Source: Pyrrhosoma nymphula
Taxonomy: Eukaryota; Arthropoda; Insecta; Odonata; Coenagrionidae
Assembly: GCA_963573305.1 (NCBI GenBank)
Contig: OY754339.1
Location: 6,247,941-6,311,940, forward strand
DNA length: 64,000 bases
Reading direction: 5' to 3'
Part shown: in pieces, positions 47,301 to 57,173 of the stretch
Layout: each line of letters opens with the position of its first letter
Numbering within the stretch: the stretch's first letter is position 1
Notes under the pieces: generated by a model
Told to the model about the DNA's origin: nothing
The model's input: only the letters and a program-made list of their open reading frames with translations
Database searches by the model: none
Position numbers and translations under genes: made by a program

Positions 47301-48829
47301 ACAAGAGACTGAATGACTATTTCCTCTGTTCCCACTAATGATTAGCAATATGATTTTTATATAAATACATATGCATTATAATATAGTAATAGCAAGCATA
47401 ATTATAATTGTCACCTGACACCCCTCGTCTGTAGATTTTAGGTGAGCCCCTTACAGGAACTTATGAGCAACTGATGCGGTACTATAATATTTAGCCATAC
47501 AAATATAGTTACCCTTCTTTTCTTTATCATTCGCCTCTTGGATTCTTCATATGGTGGAACAGCATCCAGTTTTTCAAACCCGGGTGTAATCACACTTTTT
47601 TTGAGAATTTCTTCAATGCGACTTGAATGCCTCTTGTTAAAATCGATGGGTCGGTTTCTATTTCCAATTCCCACATGAATATCGAGGTAGGTATCTTCAT
47701 CAATATCTTCATCCTTTGCGCGACTACTAAGTAAATTACAGACAGTAAAAATCAATCAGTATATGTACTAGGGTTCTAAAACACTGGTGATTTAATAGAC
47801 ATTGATATAACACAGGGTTGTACAACTGGCGGCCCGCAGCACCACTTATTGTGGCCCACGAAATTTATTACAAAAAAATTCAGAAATTTATTTGTATACC
47901 TTACATTTTTTCTTATTGTTACTTAAAAATAATAATTTATTACTATATGGCCCGCAACAATATTTAAGGTTAAGTTGTGACCCTTGAAGCCTTGCAAGTT
48001 GGACAACCCTGATATAACATGTAAATAGGAATGGGACGTGTAAACGTGTACACGTTTTCTTTTTCTTGCAAAATAATACACGCTAGCATCGTTCGCCTTT
48101 GATCACGAATTGGCCCCGGTCACTTAATATGAATTTAGTCAAAATGAATAGTTATGAATCAGTGTGTAAGGTGATTCCTTGAATTTGGATCGCAGTCGAT
48201 GACTACTGTCACCACCTGCAGTCACATCTTACTCCCTGTGACACAGTTTGAACTTAGCAGGCTGCCGTTCTGCAAGCATCGGTGCGGGACTCCAACACTC
48301 TAGGCGTACAGACCTGTAGGCCCACCGCAGAACGGCATGTGGGGCCAGAGACTAATTATTGTATACGTCGGGGCAGGTAAGACGTGTACACGTTTACTGC
48401 AATACACGCTTTTGCCCATCCTCACAAGTAAAGGTACATACCTACATCCATTTTCATTTGTCGACGTTCTGTATGGGACTATAAATTCTCCTGGAGCTGC
48501 AATAATTAAATAAATGGAATCTTCAGAATAAAGCATAATTATAGACTTCTTAAAGACAAGAACCTCGCGTGAAATTTTCAGCATTGCTTAAAATCATGCA
48601 ACGCGTTGCTTAAAAACATGCAACTTGAGGCAATTGGGGATGCGCATGGGGAAAAACGGCAGTGACACTCACATGCACCGGAGAAGACACAAAATTTTAA
48701 CAAAATGCACACAAGAGAGAACTTTATACCACATTCTTCGTCCGTTTCAGATTCACTCTCCTCTTCCTCGCTGCTGCTGGTACTTTCCAAAGCGTCTATT
48801 TCACCTTTAGTATCTATTATTATATCCAT
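35364..48829 (-). CDS. DNTTIP2: DNTTIP2/Fcf2-type rRNA-processing protein
   Basis: Six exons on the minus strand: 48730-48829, 48442-48496, 47513-47726, 41928-42092, 41294-41403 and 35364-35463. Phases (1, 2, 0, 0, 2) match at every junction and give 247 codons. The Fcf2 domain is unmistakable: KGKDWFNLPAPEMTDELK, then MRSVLDPKQFYKKND, PKYFQ joined to VGRIVESSTDFYSSR, then LPKKQRKKTIVEELMAD and RYNKRKFKEI, ending in a lysine-rich tail. Family members act in the nucleolus in early pre-rRNA processing for the small ribosomal subunit; human DNTTIP2 is also an estrogen-receptor and TdT interactor. The N-terminus is acidic (SSSEEEESESETDEE). The product is far shorter than human (about 756 residues) but close to yeast Fcf2 (about 217). 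Intron 4 uses a GC donor. Introns 3 and 5 exceed 5 kb because of mobile elements. The ATG at 48829 is the first Met of the acidic exon; an upstream in-frame Met at 48868 is possible. Confidence 0.93.
35902..36060. repeat. Fragment of the CAGGCAG Tigger-like family
   Basis: TACAGGCAATCCCAGAGG and GCCTCGACTTACG match the right terminus (in complement) of the complete copy at 42336-42671, and CTTTCAAGGGACACGTGTC matches its interior. The other terminus is absent. Confidence 0.5.
36100..36835 (+). mobile_element. hAT relic with CGGBP1-like zinc finger
   Basis: A plus-strand frame at 36110-36316 encodes a zinc-finger-like segment (CRFCNTNVSWKRKDSC followed by TKHILSEKHIKANVEKH) of the type found in CGGBP1 and in the hAT transposases it derives from. 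After a gap, 36530-36832 encodes the hAT C-terminal region (AIWNPCVNVDSERFLSSYN, TNRRTNL). The catalytic middle is missing, and no terminal repeats or target duplications were found. It sits in DNTTIP2 intron 5. Confidence 0.65.
37823..38856. mobile_element. hAT MITE copy 1, with internal minisatellite
   Basis: Termini GGTATATGTATCATAG and the complement of GGTAAAGGTATCATAG, with the perfect 8-bp direct repeat ATTTGAAA (37815-37822 and 38857-38864). The uninterrupted mirror arm near 40575-40590 shows the empty site, confirming the boundaries. Related to the copy at 46073-47005. The only frame inside is repeat-encoded. Confidence 0.92.
38161..38554 (+). repeat. Five-unit minisatellite inside hAT MITE
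   Basis: Five tandem units start at 38161, 38236, 38317, 38384 and 38464 (75, 81, 67, 80 and 81 bp). Each contains TACAACTTTGAAGAGACTAC (truncated in unit 3), CCCCTCCAAT, and CTCTCGGGGGATATTTTTC. The homologous MITE at 46 kb has only one degenerate unit. Confidence 0.9.
39130..39783 (-). CDS. Transposase-derived frame lacking the catalytic core
   Basis: An uninterrupted 217-codon frame. Residues about 17-60 (HREKVQLLTLVPTSWSRKKV, then FHVSEYTARQARELFRDKG) look like the N-terminal helix-turn-helix-type region of this transposase group. From about residue 80 (HHFTPLSKNSLGAEG) it continues directly into the C-terminal domain (YDDHWFFGLVMSK, HPYGPARSFHWPP), which the element at 14.5 kb has as a separate frame. 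The central part with LLDFSENY and YFSDG, present in that relative, is absent. The start lies in the loop of the palindrome. It is intact where its relatives are broken, but intactness could also reflect recent origin. Expression is unknown. Confidence 0.6.
   Translation of the reverse strand: MFSILEKEKITVANTHREKVQLLTLVPTSWSRKKVMEEFHVSEYTARQARELFRDKGILAVPELRKGKAITDETVHHFTPLSKNSLGAEGVSSDENFCITFHFTNGKTPTAVILSQILTNSYIACAYDDHWFFGLVMSKHEDEGDVKVKFMHPYGPARSFHWPPQEKEGICYVPVSSIISSVNPPITTASGRMKFHFSENEADFVQCQYSWTHFTAV
40026..40313 (+). pseudogene. Mirror copy of transposase C-terminal domain
   Basis: Inverted duplicate of the 3' part of the 39130-39783 frame in the right arm of the palindrome. The upstream piece (39770-40075) ends with a frameshift in the T run near 40050, where the left arm has one T fewer. 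It carries the junction IPGTRGFHHFTPLSK, the authentic linker between catalytic and C-terminal parts. Confidence 0.7.
42336..42671. mobile_element. Tigger-like MITE (CAGGCAG family)
   Basis: A 336-bp element with ends CAGGCAGTCCCC and complement CAGGCAGCCCCTGGG, flanked by TA on both sides (42334-42335 and 42672-42673). Subterminal TTACGTAAGT and AATTTACGTA motifs recur. No coding content. In DNTTIP2 intron 3. Confidence 0.75.
43356..45066 (+). pseudogene. Copia pol relic (RT and RNase H)
   Basis: RT landmarks: QMDVANAFLHREL (43350), LLKALNGLKQAP, then after a frameshift the YVDD motif in YLVLYVDDVLIAD (about 43600). The next frame has MYLSQSSYLKSLLSRF and GCLMYAMTGKRPDLS, an in-frame stop at 43954, then RNase H with LTYADSNW, SSIVSEYVALATAAAE and EDNQACI. 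At least two frameshifts, one stop and the mariner insertion make it non-functional. Confidence 0.85.
44359..44945 (+). mobile_element. Mariner-like element inserted in the Copia relic
   Basis: Terminal repeats CAGGGTGTTTCTAAATGAAT and the complement of CAGGGTGTTTCAAAATGAAT, flanked by a duplicated TA (44357-44358 and 44946-44947). Removing the element and one TA restores a continuous Copia frame. The interior keeps the 3' part of a Tc1/mariner-type transposase (about 44520-44828; FLWG-type motif in WPPHSPDLTPYDFYLWGFI). It is an internally deleted copy. Confidence 0.85.
45200..45377 (+). repeat. Copia 3' LTR
   Basis: Begins TGTTGAGATT right after the polypurine tract and ends AAGTTCAACA, giving the inverted TGTTGA...TCAACA termini usual for LTRs. 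An AATAAA signal lies near 45358. Confidence 0.75.
45378..46064. other. Intronic sequence, no feature recognised
   Basis: A C/T-rich frame (45541-45726) shows no domain and is unlikely to be coding. The last 35 bp (TTTTCCCGGCGAATTATAT) resemble the outer arm of the palindrome at 47006-47180. Confidence 0.3.
46073..47005. mobile_element. hAT MITE copy 2
   Basis: Termini GGTACATGTACGATAG and the complement of GGTAAAGGAACGATAG; perfect 8-bp direct repeat ACGTGAAG (46065-46072 and 47006-47013). It shares end regions and interior with the copy at 37823-38856 but lacks its minisatellite. Inserted into one arm of the palindrome that follows. Confidence 0.92.
47006..47180. repeat. Palindrome with mirrored hammerhead-like sequence
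   Basis: About 87-bp arms are inverted around the centre at 47092/47093 (CATCAGGATCCTGATG). Each arm read outward gives CTGATGA, then a 6-bp stem (CGATGG/CCATCG on plus), then GAAAC and GTTGATC. This follows the hammerhead order CUGAUGA, stem II, GAAAC, short stem III, cleavage site, but the cleavage triplet is AUC and one core position is off. Similar palindromic junctions occur with Penelope-like elements. No RT sequence is adjacent. Confidence 0.55.
47813..48011. mobile_element. hAT-type MITE, 199 bp
   Basis: Ends CAGGGTTGTACAACT and complement CAGGGTTGTCCAACT, flanked by the perfect 8-bp direct repeat ATATAACA (47805-47812 and 48012-48019). Lies in DNTTIP2 intron 2. Confidence 0.9.
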
Positions 48830-50055
48830 ACTTAGAGATTTATTAGGGCAAGCAGTGATATCAATCACGTGAATACACCCTTTCTACTTATTTTCTATCT
48901 ATTAACTGTACCACCCTTGGCCAAAAATATTATAAATTTCCAATCTCCTCCTCTCTCCTACTTAATTGTGTTGTCGCGCCGCAGGTGCTTTCTTGTTCGC
49001 TACGCGATTCCAGCGTTCCTTTGTTTTCGAGCGGAGTCTTCGATTGACCACCGCGGTGGCTGAATGTCAGTAATTCATTTCCACGGATTCGTAAAATTTA
49101 TCTTGGGATAAATATACAGGGAAAATATTCATTGTTTATGAATATGTATTCTTTATTGTACATTATTCCCACAAAACGTACCTATTCAGATTCATTTTCC
49201 TACGGGCGGATCAAATATCACAGCGCGCCACCGGTCTAGCGCGCTCTCTACGCCATCATCACTTCAAAACTTCCAAATTTCGGTTGAAGCACATATCTTG
49301 GGATAAAATCCATCACCACAGTCCATTTCATCCCAGAAAACCACAACTAAGAGTAATCACGATGACGCATATGAGTAGAAAATCATGTGTCAGACATTCA
49401 CATAAGAATGAAAGCATTATGCTCAGAAAATAGGCATATGAATTGAAGGTAAGATTATGTACTTAGCATATCCTTTAAAATGCTTATCCTAATGACCAAT
49501 TATTCATGCATGATGTCGATCCAGCAATTACCATAGGGTATACCCTTGATTCAGATGGTTCTCGAGATGACCATTACAGATTAAAATTAGGATTCATTAT
49601 TCCCATAATAATTTAAATATTTAATTACAAGTGTTTAATGTTTATTACATAATGCATGTAGTAAATACAAACAGAATTTTTCACTTACCTTACATTAAGA
49701 GAAGTAATAAATATGTACAAAAAGTCTTATCAATTCTGTTGCTGAAATGCATATATGTTATATTCCCTGATTTATACCACAGGTTATAAGTATAACACTA
49801 TTGCAGAAAAATGCATTTCATGAACAATAGGCATATTACACTGGAACTAGTTTTAAAGCCTGACTTACTCTGATTAGTGTTTCAAAATTTCCATGTAAGG
49901 TAATGCAACGAATTATGGTGAGTATATGTATGCAAGCACAAGCTGTACAGCTTGTACAACTTACGTAAGTACAGCTTGTACAACTTACGTAAGTACAGCT
50001 TGCACTTAAAATTTCCCGTGCATAGCTAAATAAATTAAATTAAACAATCATATAA
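48830..50055. other. 5' flank of DNTTIP2 and intergenic sequence
   Basis: The first 250 bp (48840-49080) are richer in CG dinucleotides and probably contain the DNTTIP2 promoter; no core element can be named. At 49935-50000 the motif TACAGCTTGTACAACTTACG repeats in tandem. No gene recognised. Confidence 0.35.
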
Positions 50056-50059
50056 TACC

Positions 50060-50315
50060 CGGTGGGTAGGCTTGAAATTGGCTTGAGAGGCAAGCTTGAA
50101 TCAAGTGCTTGGTCGGAAGCTAGTCACGCACAGCTCGAGGCAGACTTGAATCAAGCTTGACATGGCAAGGGAAAATCAAGCTTGACGTACGCTTAAATCC
50201 CATATAGCAATTTAAGCTTTAAGTTACCAAGCTTGAATCCAGATAGAAAATTCAAGCCATTAAGCTTGTTTCCAGCTTGAATCAAGCATAAAATTCAGTT
50301 TGAATCAAGGTTGAC
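50060..50315. repeat. AAGCTTG-rich dispersed repeat, copy 1
   Basis: Dense palindromic units (AAGCTTGAATCAAGCTTGA and variants) with a core beginning GGTGGGTAGGCTTGAAATTGG. The core recurs at 52190-52330. No coding content and no termini identified. Confidence 0.6.
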
Positions 50316-50959
50316 TTTTCCCTTGTCAGAAAGTCTGAATCGAGCTTTTCAGATTTAATGCAAGAAATTACTTCTTTCATATTTGTACAACTGTTATATG
50401 TATGTTGTATTTGTCTGAGTTTGGCACCATTCATTTGTTTGGGTATTGCGACATTCATCTTCTTTTGTTGGCATGATGGGAACGGCCATATTGGAGGCAG
50501 CTCCATTTAAGATCTGTACTTAAAGTTGAGTCCTCTTCATTATCTGAAATCCCTCGGAACCCAATATAACAATAACGTGTGATCCACTCAACTTTTTGAC
50601 AAAGGCTACATTATGGAAATGAACAAAAAGAGCTGCATGAAGCAAAATAACCAAAACCCATTTGCTAGAGGCAAATTGAATATTTCTCTTTCACAACTTT
50701 AATATGCATGTAGTACATGGCATTTAAAAATACTCACACAACTTTAACACAGTGTGCCCAAGGAAAGCACAACTATTTTCTAATTGACAGTGAAAGGCTG
50801 CAGTCTGTTACTGTATGTGAAATGGGAATGCAAATCTTCCAAGCTCCCTTAGCGGAAGAATTAGGAAAGTTAAATCAAGTCTAGGGATACATTAAGTGAT
50901 AAAAATTAACTAATGAAAATTTATTGAAAGACACATTTATTGAGATAAATGAAGGTTTC

Positions 50960-51190
50960 CCCAAACAAATCATTGATCATATCAAACCAGGGCAGCGTAA
51001 TGATTGGAGCTAATTTCTGAAAAATAAAGAAAAGAACAGTCAATTCACAAACAGAATACAAGTTAAATAGTAATTTGATATGTACAATCAAGAACTATTC
51101 CATACCTCCATGCAATTCTGTTTCGCTTGCTGCAGCCAGAGACTTACACTCCCATTTATGGCGTCCTCGGTGCTTTCCTTCTAGAGTTTT
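50960..51190 (-). other. Possible terminal exons of an unidentified gene
   Basis: On the minus strand an acceptor-like CTATTACAG at about 51172 precedes a frame reading GWCKTLEGKHRGRHKWECKS and ending at a GTATGG donor near 51111. A second acceptor (TTTATTTTTCAG, about 51022) precedes a short segment followed by AATAAA signals near 50935-50950. The phases allow a join with an early stop. The peptide is protein-like, but I do not recognise it. It could equally be chance or an old pseudogene. Confidence 0.25.
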
Positions 51191-52189
51191 GCACCAGCCA
51201 CTGTAATAGCAAAATCTCATCAATTACTTAAATGTATTTGAATAGAAATCTCACAAACATTGCACTTAGTAAATGACAACAAACACTTACAATGAACCAT
51301 CACACAATTGAGCTATTCATGGGGCTATGGAGGGTGAGAAAGTGACCGCTGCTGAAGCATTTGGGGTGTTCCTTCGACCCTTCGAGTCTCTACTCAGACC
51401 CTTCCCTCAAGCCCTTTAGCGACCATTCTCTCAGCATGTTTCCCCCATCACTAATTGTATGTGCAGTGGATTTTCTAAATAAATATCCGCTGGATACACA
51501 AAAATATCAACCAATTAACTCCTTGTGTTTTGCAGTGTGTTTTCAAATTTCAAGCGAAATTCTAGCTCTTATATTGACGGAATTGTCTTTTGCTTTTTTT
51601 AATGATTACTTTCAGATTAATATCCTAAAATCGTTAATATAACAGCTAGAAATTCATTTAAAACTTTAAAATGATCAAGTAAACACGAAGAATTCATGTT
51701 AGACATCAATTCTCCCACGTTTGCAATGAACGATTGTTTAAAAAAACCACTTCGCATACAAATAAATGACCACAACCCCATGCTGTGAGAGGGTCTGCTT
51801 ATGAGGTGGAGGGTCGAGACCAGTTGCTGACGGAAGGGTGGGGTCGGTACTCTGGAGAAGATATTCCTTTTGAAATGCCTTCGTACAGAGAGCTGAGTCT
51901 CCCATGAAGCTCAAGATACTTAAGATATTTCCATACAAAGTTAACCGGCGTGAAGTTCTACCACTTTTCATTGTCGATAAAAAACACTTAATATGTTCCA
52001 GTGTTGTGATTTTTAAACAATTTCGAAGATTACTCGGGATATTCCTCCAGAACTGTAACTTTTCTCATACATTATGGAAAATTCATTTGAAATCCCATTA
52101 AAATAAATGATAGTTCCATAGTGCGTCCTGCGGTTCCATGTGCCAAGTGTATGAGGAAGTGAGTAGGACTCGATGGGGGGCCGGTAGCT
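51191..52189. other. Intergenic sequence, no feature recognised
   Basis: Frames here (for example 51361-51642) carry no recognisable domain. Confidence 0.3.
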
Positions 52190-52330
52190 CCTGGTGGGTA
52201 AGCTTGAAATTGGTTTGGGCAGCAAGCTTGAATCAAGTGCTCAATCGGAAGCTTGGCACGCACAGCTTGAGGCAGGCTTGAATCAAGCTTGTGAAAATCA
52301 AGCTTGACGTAAGCTTACATGCTATCTGGG
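52190..52330. repeat. AAGCTTG-rich dispersed repeat, copy 2
   Basis: Shares GGTGGGTAAGCTTGAAATTGG, GCAAGCTTGAATCAAGTGCT and GCACGCACAGCTTGAGGCAG with 50060-50200 in the same order. Confidence 0.6.
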
Positions 52331-52334
52331 ATAT

Positions 52335-52795
52335 TAGCAAGCAAAATGCCACTTTTTATTTCAGTCTTTTAGAGCAATTATTTAGGTGCACTTACAGAAA
52401 ACAGAGGGAGTGATAGTGGCTATGCCATTAGGTGATAATATAGTGAAAACATGAAGTAATGTTTTCATGGTAAAAAACTTGATTATTCACCAATTAATTG
52501 CTTATGGTGGCTCACCTAGGTATACCAGGTTGATGAAATATTTTTGATTGGAACCTACATACATTGATTGAACTGTGGTAAACATTTGGCAATGTTGGAT
52601 TGAAAATTGTCATTGATCTACGTGACTATTTTTCCTAATGCACTGCATCCTAAAAGTCAAGCCCCAGAAACAACATCTCTGGGCAGTTTTTAAAAACTTT
52701 AACCATCCACATATTGGAAACTGTGACTGCTAGAGAAGAAATAATTTACATTCATGGTTACTACATCGCTGATAGTAGTAAAAGTAATCTACCTG
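52335..52795 (+). mobile_element. Solo decayed arm of the long-TIR transposon family
   Basis: Collinear with 40715-41150: TTTTATTTCAGTCTTTTAGAGC, then GGTGATAATATAGTGAAAAC, CTTATGGTGGCTCACC and GAAGAAATAATTTACATTCATGG follow in the same order. Many substitutions and no opposite arm; an older copy than the two full elements. Confidence 0.6.
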
Positions 52796-52899
52796 TATAA
52801 CGTAGATTTTATTGAAAGGGAAAATCCTCCAGGTTTTATACGTACTGGACCATATATCTACCGCTAGTATTTCTTTTTTCATCGTACAATGAGCATGAT

Positions 52900-54563
52900 T
52901 CCTAAATTCCTTCCCTTCTTCATACCATCCATCCTATTCTCCTTTCCCTTCCCTGCTTGCCAACATATCCTTCCCCTATATCACGACCTTAAGCAACCCG
53001 TCACCCCTCATCACCTCTTCCAGCTATCTACCCTGCCTTCCCCTTTAATCTCATCCACAAGTTTCCTCTCCTCGCACACCATCTCAAGCACTTCCTCGTG
53101 CGTGTCCACTGAACCTTCTCCATCTTCCTCCACAGCCACATCTTGAATGCCTTCAGCCTATTCTCCTCCTCCTTCCTAAGAATCCACGTTTCTGCTCCAT
53201 ACAACGCCACACTCCATATCAAGCTCTTCGCCAGCCTCTTTTTTTACATCCTTACTTAAGGTCCTCGTCATCAACTCCCTTCTATTATTGAACGCTTCCT
53301 TCGCTAGCGCTATTCTCCTCCTTATGTCTTTGCTATTCTGCCTATTTTTTTCCAGCATTCCACCCGAGTGATTAAATTGTTCTACTTGCTCCAGTTTGTG
53401 ACTTCCTACTCTTATCACCAGCTTCGCTTTCTTTATCCTAGAGAATCTCATTACTTTTGTTTTCTTATGATTTATCTTCATTTAGTAATTCCTGCACTGC
53501 TTTTCTAATGCATCTTCTAAAGCTTGCAATCCCTTTGATGATTGACTAACCAATGCCTGGTCATCCACAAGTCTAACTGACTTTTATCAGCTGGCCTCCT
53601 ACTTTGATTCTCACTTCTAGCTCATCCCATGCCTCTCTTACTATTTCCTCAGCACAAATGTTAATAAGTAAATGTGACAATGGGCACACTTGTCTAACAC
53701 CACGACTTATAACTGCCCACCCTGATTCACCGTCAGCTACCCTCACCTGTACCCTCTGGGCATTATATGTAAGTTTCGGATAAGTCGCCAGTCTATTCCC
53801 ATTTTTGCGAGTATCTGCATTAGTTTTTTACCATTTACTCTTTCAAACGACTTTTCGAAACCCACAGTGAAAGCAAAAACATCCTAATTGTACTCTATTT
53901 TTGTATCTGTAAGTGTTATAAGTATTCTAATTATATTTCATTCCTGCAATTGTATTTCAAGTTGCCCTCCCCTTCCTGAACCCAAACTGGCTTTGCTGTA
54001 GAGAGCCGAAAAACTTTTTAAGCTGTAGAGGTTCATTCCACATTATGGTTGGAATGACGTTCTTCTTTGGAAGCCACTTCCTACTCAGATGCACTCCAGA
54101 GACCACCAAATAGTGTTCTCCATTCTGTATTCAGTCCCCCTCATTCTAATTGCATGCCTCAGAAACTCTCAATCTACCATCGTGGGCAATGAAGTCAATT
54201 ATGCTCTACAATCATCCCTTTGCCGTTTATAAAAATAAATTTTCTTATGTAAATCCCATGTACTCGGCACAAATAATCATGTAGCCATGCACACGCATCA
54301 AGTGTTTCTCCGTCATCGTTCACTCGAAGATCACCAAAAGGCTGAACCACTTTCTCAGAGGTATCCCTTCTCACAACATCCCAGTCATTCACGTCATCTA
54401 ATACAATTATCTTCTCATTAGTGCCACAGTCATTCAAAACCCCTTGCAGTTTTCCCCAAAACTCATATTTGCACTTTCTCTATCCACTGACATTTGACAT
54501 GTGTCACAATCACCACTCGCTTCATACCCCTCACAAACCCCAACCCTCTTGTTTCAGATCAAG
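52900..54563 (-). mobile_element. APE-type LINE fragment, antisense
   Basis: On the minus strand, from 54563 downward: endonuclease-domain sequence (IIVLDDVNDWDVVRRD, GDLRVNDDGETLD, about 54200-54440), a deletion near 54025, then RT sequence starting QFGFRKGRA (about 53990), RGVRQVCPLS (53690), DDQALVSQSSKGLQALE (53540), MKINHKKTKVMRFSR (53440-53481) and the 3' domain VALYGAETWILRKEEE (about 53200). Several stops and frameshifts. It is the same family as the plus-strand LINE at 12.8-18.96 kb. Confidence 0.8.
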
Positions 54564-54569
54564 CCGACG

Positions 54570-54908
54570 TAGAGATGGGAAAATTACCGTAATTTTAATC
54601 TGAGGTAAATTACCACGTTTAATTACGGTATTTTTTTCGAAATTTATCGTAAATTTTCAGTATTTTTTAGTTATAAGCATAAACAGCAAATGTATGGAAT
54701 TGAGAAAGCCAATAGCATTACAAAGGGAATAACGATTTTGAAACAATATGTACCTAATACAATATTAATCTATTAGAAATTTAAAAAATTGTTAATGAAA
54801 TATGGCAGCAACACGCAATCCAGCTTTCTTTTGTCAAAGTATGAGACATTTTCAAGAAGAATGGTCTAATATATTACTCTATAATGTTATAATTTAAGTA
54901 AAATATCC
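54570..54908 (+). mobile_element. hAT-like non-autonomous element, truncated
   Basis: Starts TAGAGATGGGAAAATTACCG and runs collinear with the reverse complement of 17890-18426 up to TTTAAGTAAAATAT, where homology stops. It abuts the LINE endonuclease fragment. Confidence 0.65.
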
Positions 54909-55640
54909 CCTGCTGCCGGGCAAGACATCCATCCTGTAGTGGGCGGCATCCTGTAGTTGCCAGGATTCAATTATCTATGAATGACGTTCATGTTCAGGGT
55001 AATTGATAAGTGTTTGTAGTGCTCCCCACTCCTGCTTCCCAAGGTTATTTTTTACATGACACCATCACATGAACTACTTTGTTTGGCTTCCATCTATCTG
55101 GCATGGGAGACCCTACTAGGATCAGTAGTAGTTGCTCCTACCAGTCCAACTCTAGGGGTCATTGGAATGTGCAATCCCTTCCGCCACATCAAGGGAAGAG
55201 TCAATGATATCAGCCAGTGAAGAAAATTTCAACAAAATCCGAATATGATGTCATTTCATTTTTTTTTGGGTAAATTGATGCAGAATAACCCACATCTGAA
55301 TATAATGCTCCATCGCTCTGGAGTTAAAATCAGCATCTTAGAACTTTCACACAAATAACTCCAGAGAAATTTCTTTTTACCCTTCTAGCTCGCCGGTTGA
55401 TTTAAAAAGCATAAATTAATTGTCTCAAGTTTAAAGCTATTAGTCTATTGAGGACCTGCTAGTGTCTAATTAAAGAGTACAAGTATTATTTTACTCTTTG
55501 AAGTGATCTCTACAGATTTATGAGGGAATCTGTCGTAATGCTAATCACTCTAACTATCCTAACACCCTGTTCAAAATTAAAATGTAAGAATTTTTTAGAA
55601 TAGTTTCACTCTCTAAAGGGTTTAATTTTCTAGGAAAAGT
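54909..55640. other. Intergenic sequence, probable old repeat
   Basis: No coding signal. The stretch 55080-55200 (GCATGGGAGACCCTACTAGG) looks repeat-like, but I cannot name a family. Confidence 0.25.
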
Positions 55641-55644
55641 ATCA

Positions 55645-55880
55645 ATGCTCACTGGGCAAGGGCCTAGTCGCGTAGAAATACCACTTCCTGTCAGATCACC
55701 AAAGATAAGCAATGTTGGCCCTGGACGGGTGACGGACGGGTTGGATGGGTGACCCTCCTCCATACCTCTACCGCGGTGCTCTCGTCCCCTGTCTGCAAGT
55801 GGCAGTGGGCAGGCTAAGTGTGGGACGGCACAATGAACCCTAAGTCCCATGAGGGCTCCAGAAGGCCCTCGCCCACTCAA
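55645..55880 (+). mobile_element. 5S rRNA-derived SINE (SINE3-like)
   Basis: TGGGCAAGGGCCTAG, then ACTTCCTGTCAGATCACC, then AAGATAAGCAATGTTGG (5S box A), then GGTTGGATGGGTGACC (box C) appear in 5S order, with a small internal duplication between the boxes. The following body (GTCTGCAAGTGGCAG, GGCACAATGAACC) matches the antisense copy at 31330-31545. Confidence 0.7.
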
Positions 55881-56094
55881 TCGATCAATTTATCACAATT
55901 GTTTGTTAACTTGTATGAATATTGCCGTAAATTTGTATCTGCATCAATTAAAAAAACTCAGCTGGATATTATTATGTAATTGATTGCCCATTGAAGAGCT
56001 TTTTGTAGACGTATAGTGTGTGTTGGTTAATTTGCATTCACATGTATGCTAATATCCTCCTTTGGTTTTCTCCATTAGGGGTCGTGCATTAACT

Positions 56095-56450
56095 GCGAAT
56101 TACCAACTTAGTGGGGGGGGGGGGGGGAAACGTTGTAGTCCATTGCCTTGGCCAGGTCCTCTAGTTGCTGGACAAGTATTTACTGGCAATGTCTGGTGTG
56201 ATTGTAATGTAGGATAAGAATTTGCAGTGTTATGATTTGAGAACTTAAATATTTAAAGTATTTCCTCTGAGAATATTAGTGTCTGCGAGAAATCAGTGGT
56301 TAATCAGCATTTAGACCTTTAGTAATAAAGTGCGGCTCCAGATCGAAGGTCCAGAGGGGGGGGGGGGGCACCAGCAGCTATTCGGGTATGGAATACCCCC
56401 CAGGAAAAAGGGGGTATTCCATTCCCGGAAATTAGTAACAAACTATGTGC
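56095..56450. repeat. Poly-G-bearing dispersed repeats
   Basis: A G run at about 56114-56127 and a second block at 56331-56440 (GCGGCTCCAGATC, G run, CACCAGCAGC, GGGGGTATTCCATTCC) that matches the repeat at 6500-6600. Confidence 0.5.
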
Positions 56451-56489
56451 AAAATGGCACGTTATTAGAGGTTTAGAAACATATTATAA

Positions 56490-56800
56490 TATTTATTATT
56501 CGGACAAATGTCCTTTTACAAAACATTACAATAGACAGAATAGTTACATTAGAAAAAATAAAAAGAAAAAATACAAAGATTAGACATTCTGATGCACAAA
56601 TTTTCTGAATACATTTTGAGATAAATGAAAAATATCTGTTGATGTACAATGTCTGTTGATATCCCTCATTATTCGAAACATTGGTAGGTGATTCATGTAA
56701 TTAGTTCTTACATGTGGAATATGAAAAAGGTAGTGAGATCTGGATATGCTTGCCTTTTTAGAAGAGCAAGTTTTTACTAAATTCATATTTCCCTTTTAGA
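56490..56800 (-). mobile_element. Possible LINE 3' end, antisense
   Basis: A minus-strand frame (56580-56786) with HIPHVRTNYMNHLPMFRIM resembles the C-terminal end of some arthropod non-LTR ORF2 proteins. Support is weak and no RT is attached. Confidence 0.3.
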
Positions 56801-57173
56801 TTACCACCACAAATGTTTTGACTAATTCCAAAATTATTTTTATTTACATTTCCATTAAGCTTGTAGTTTAAATAACCATTTTAGTTTCCAAAAATTGAAC
56901 TGGATTTTAAAGTAAAAATCATCAAAACTTCAATAGCTAAAAAAGCAACAAAATAATTTAGGCTTATAATTTAAGGGGTATGGCAAAGAAATATGCTGGG
57001 GGGGGGGGAAATTGCCCCTGCTGACCCCCCTTTGGACTGCCAATGTTAGTAATGGCCTGAGACTACAAAAAGTCGTTGAAAATCATTCAGGGTTCTCATG
57101 GTTGTCAAAATCTTTCTCATAATAATCTTCCAATACATCCATTGTTGATCATTGTCATCCAATGGGGAATTCA

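Noticed and set aside
52889..53146. Serine- and proline-rich plus-strand frame
   Set aside because: It is the antisense of LINE ORF2 3' sequence.
55684..55755. 5S rRNA gene
   Set aside because: Only the internal promoter region matches, it contains an insertion, and there is a SINE body downstream.
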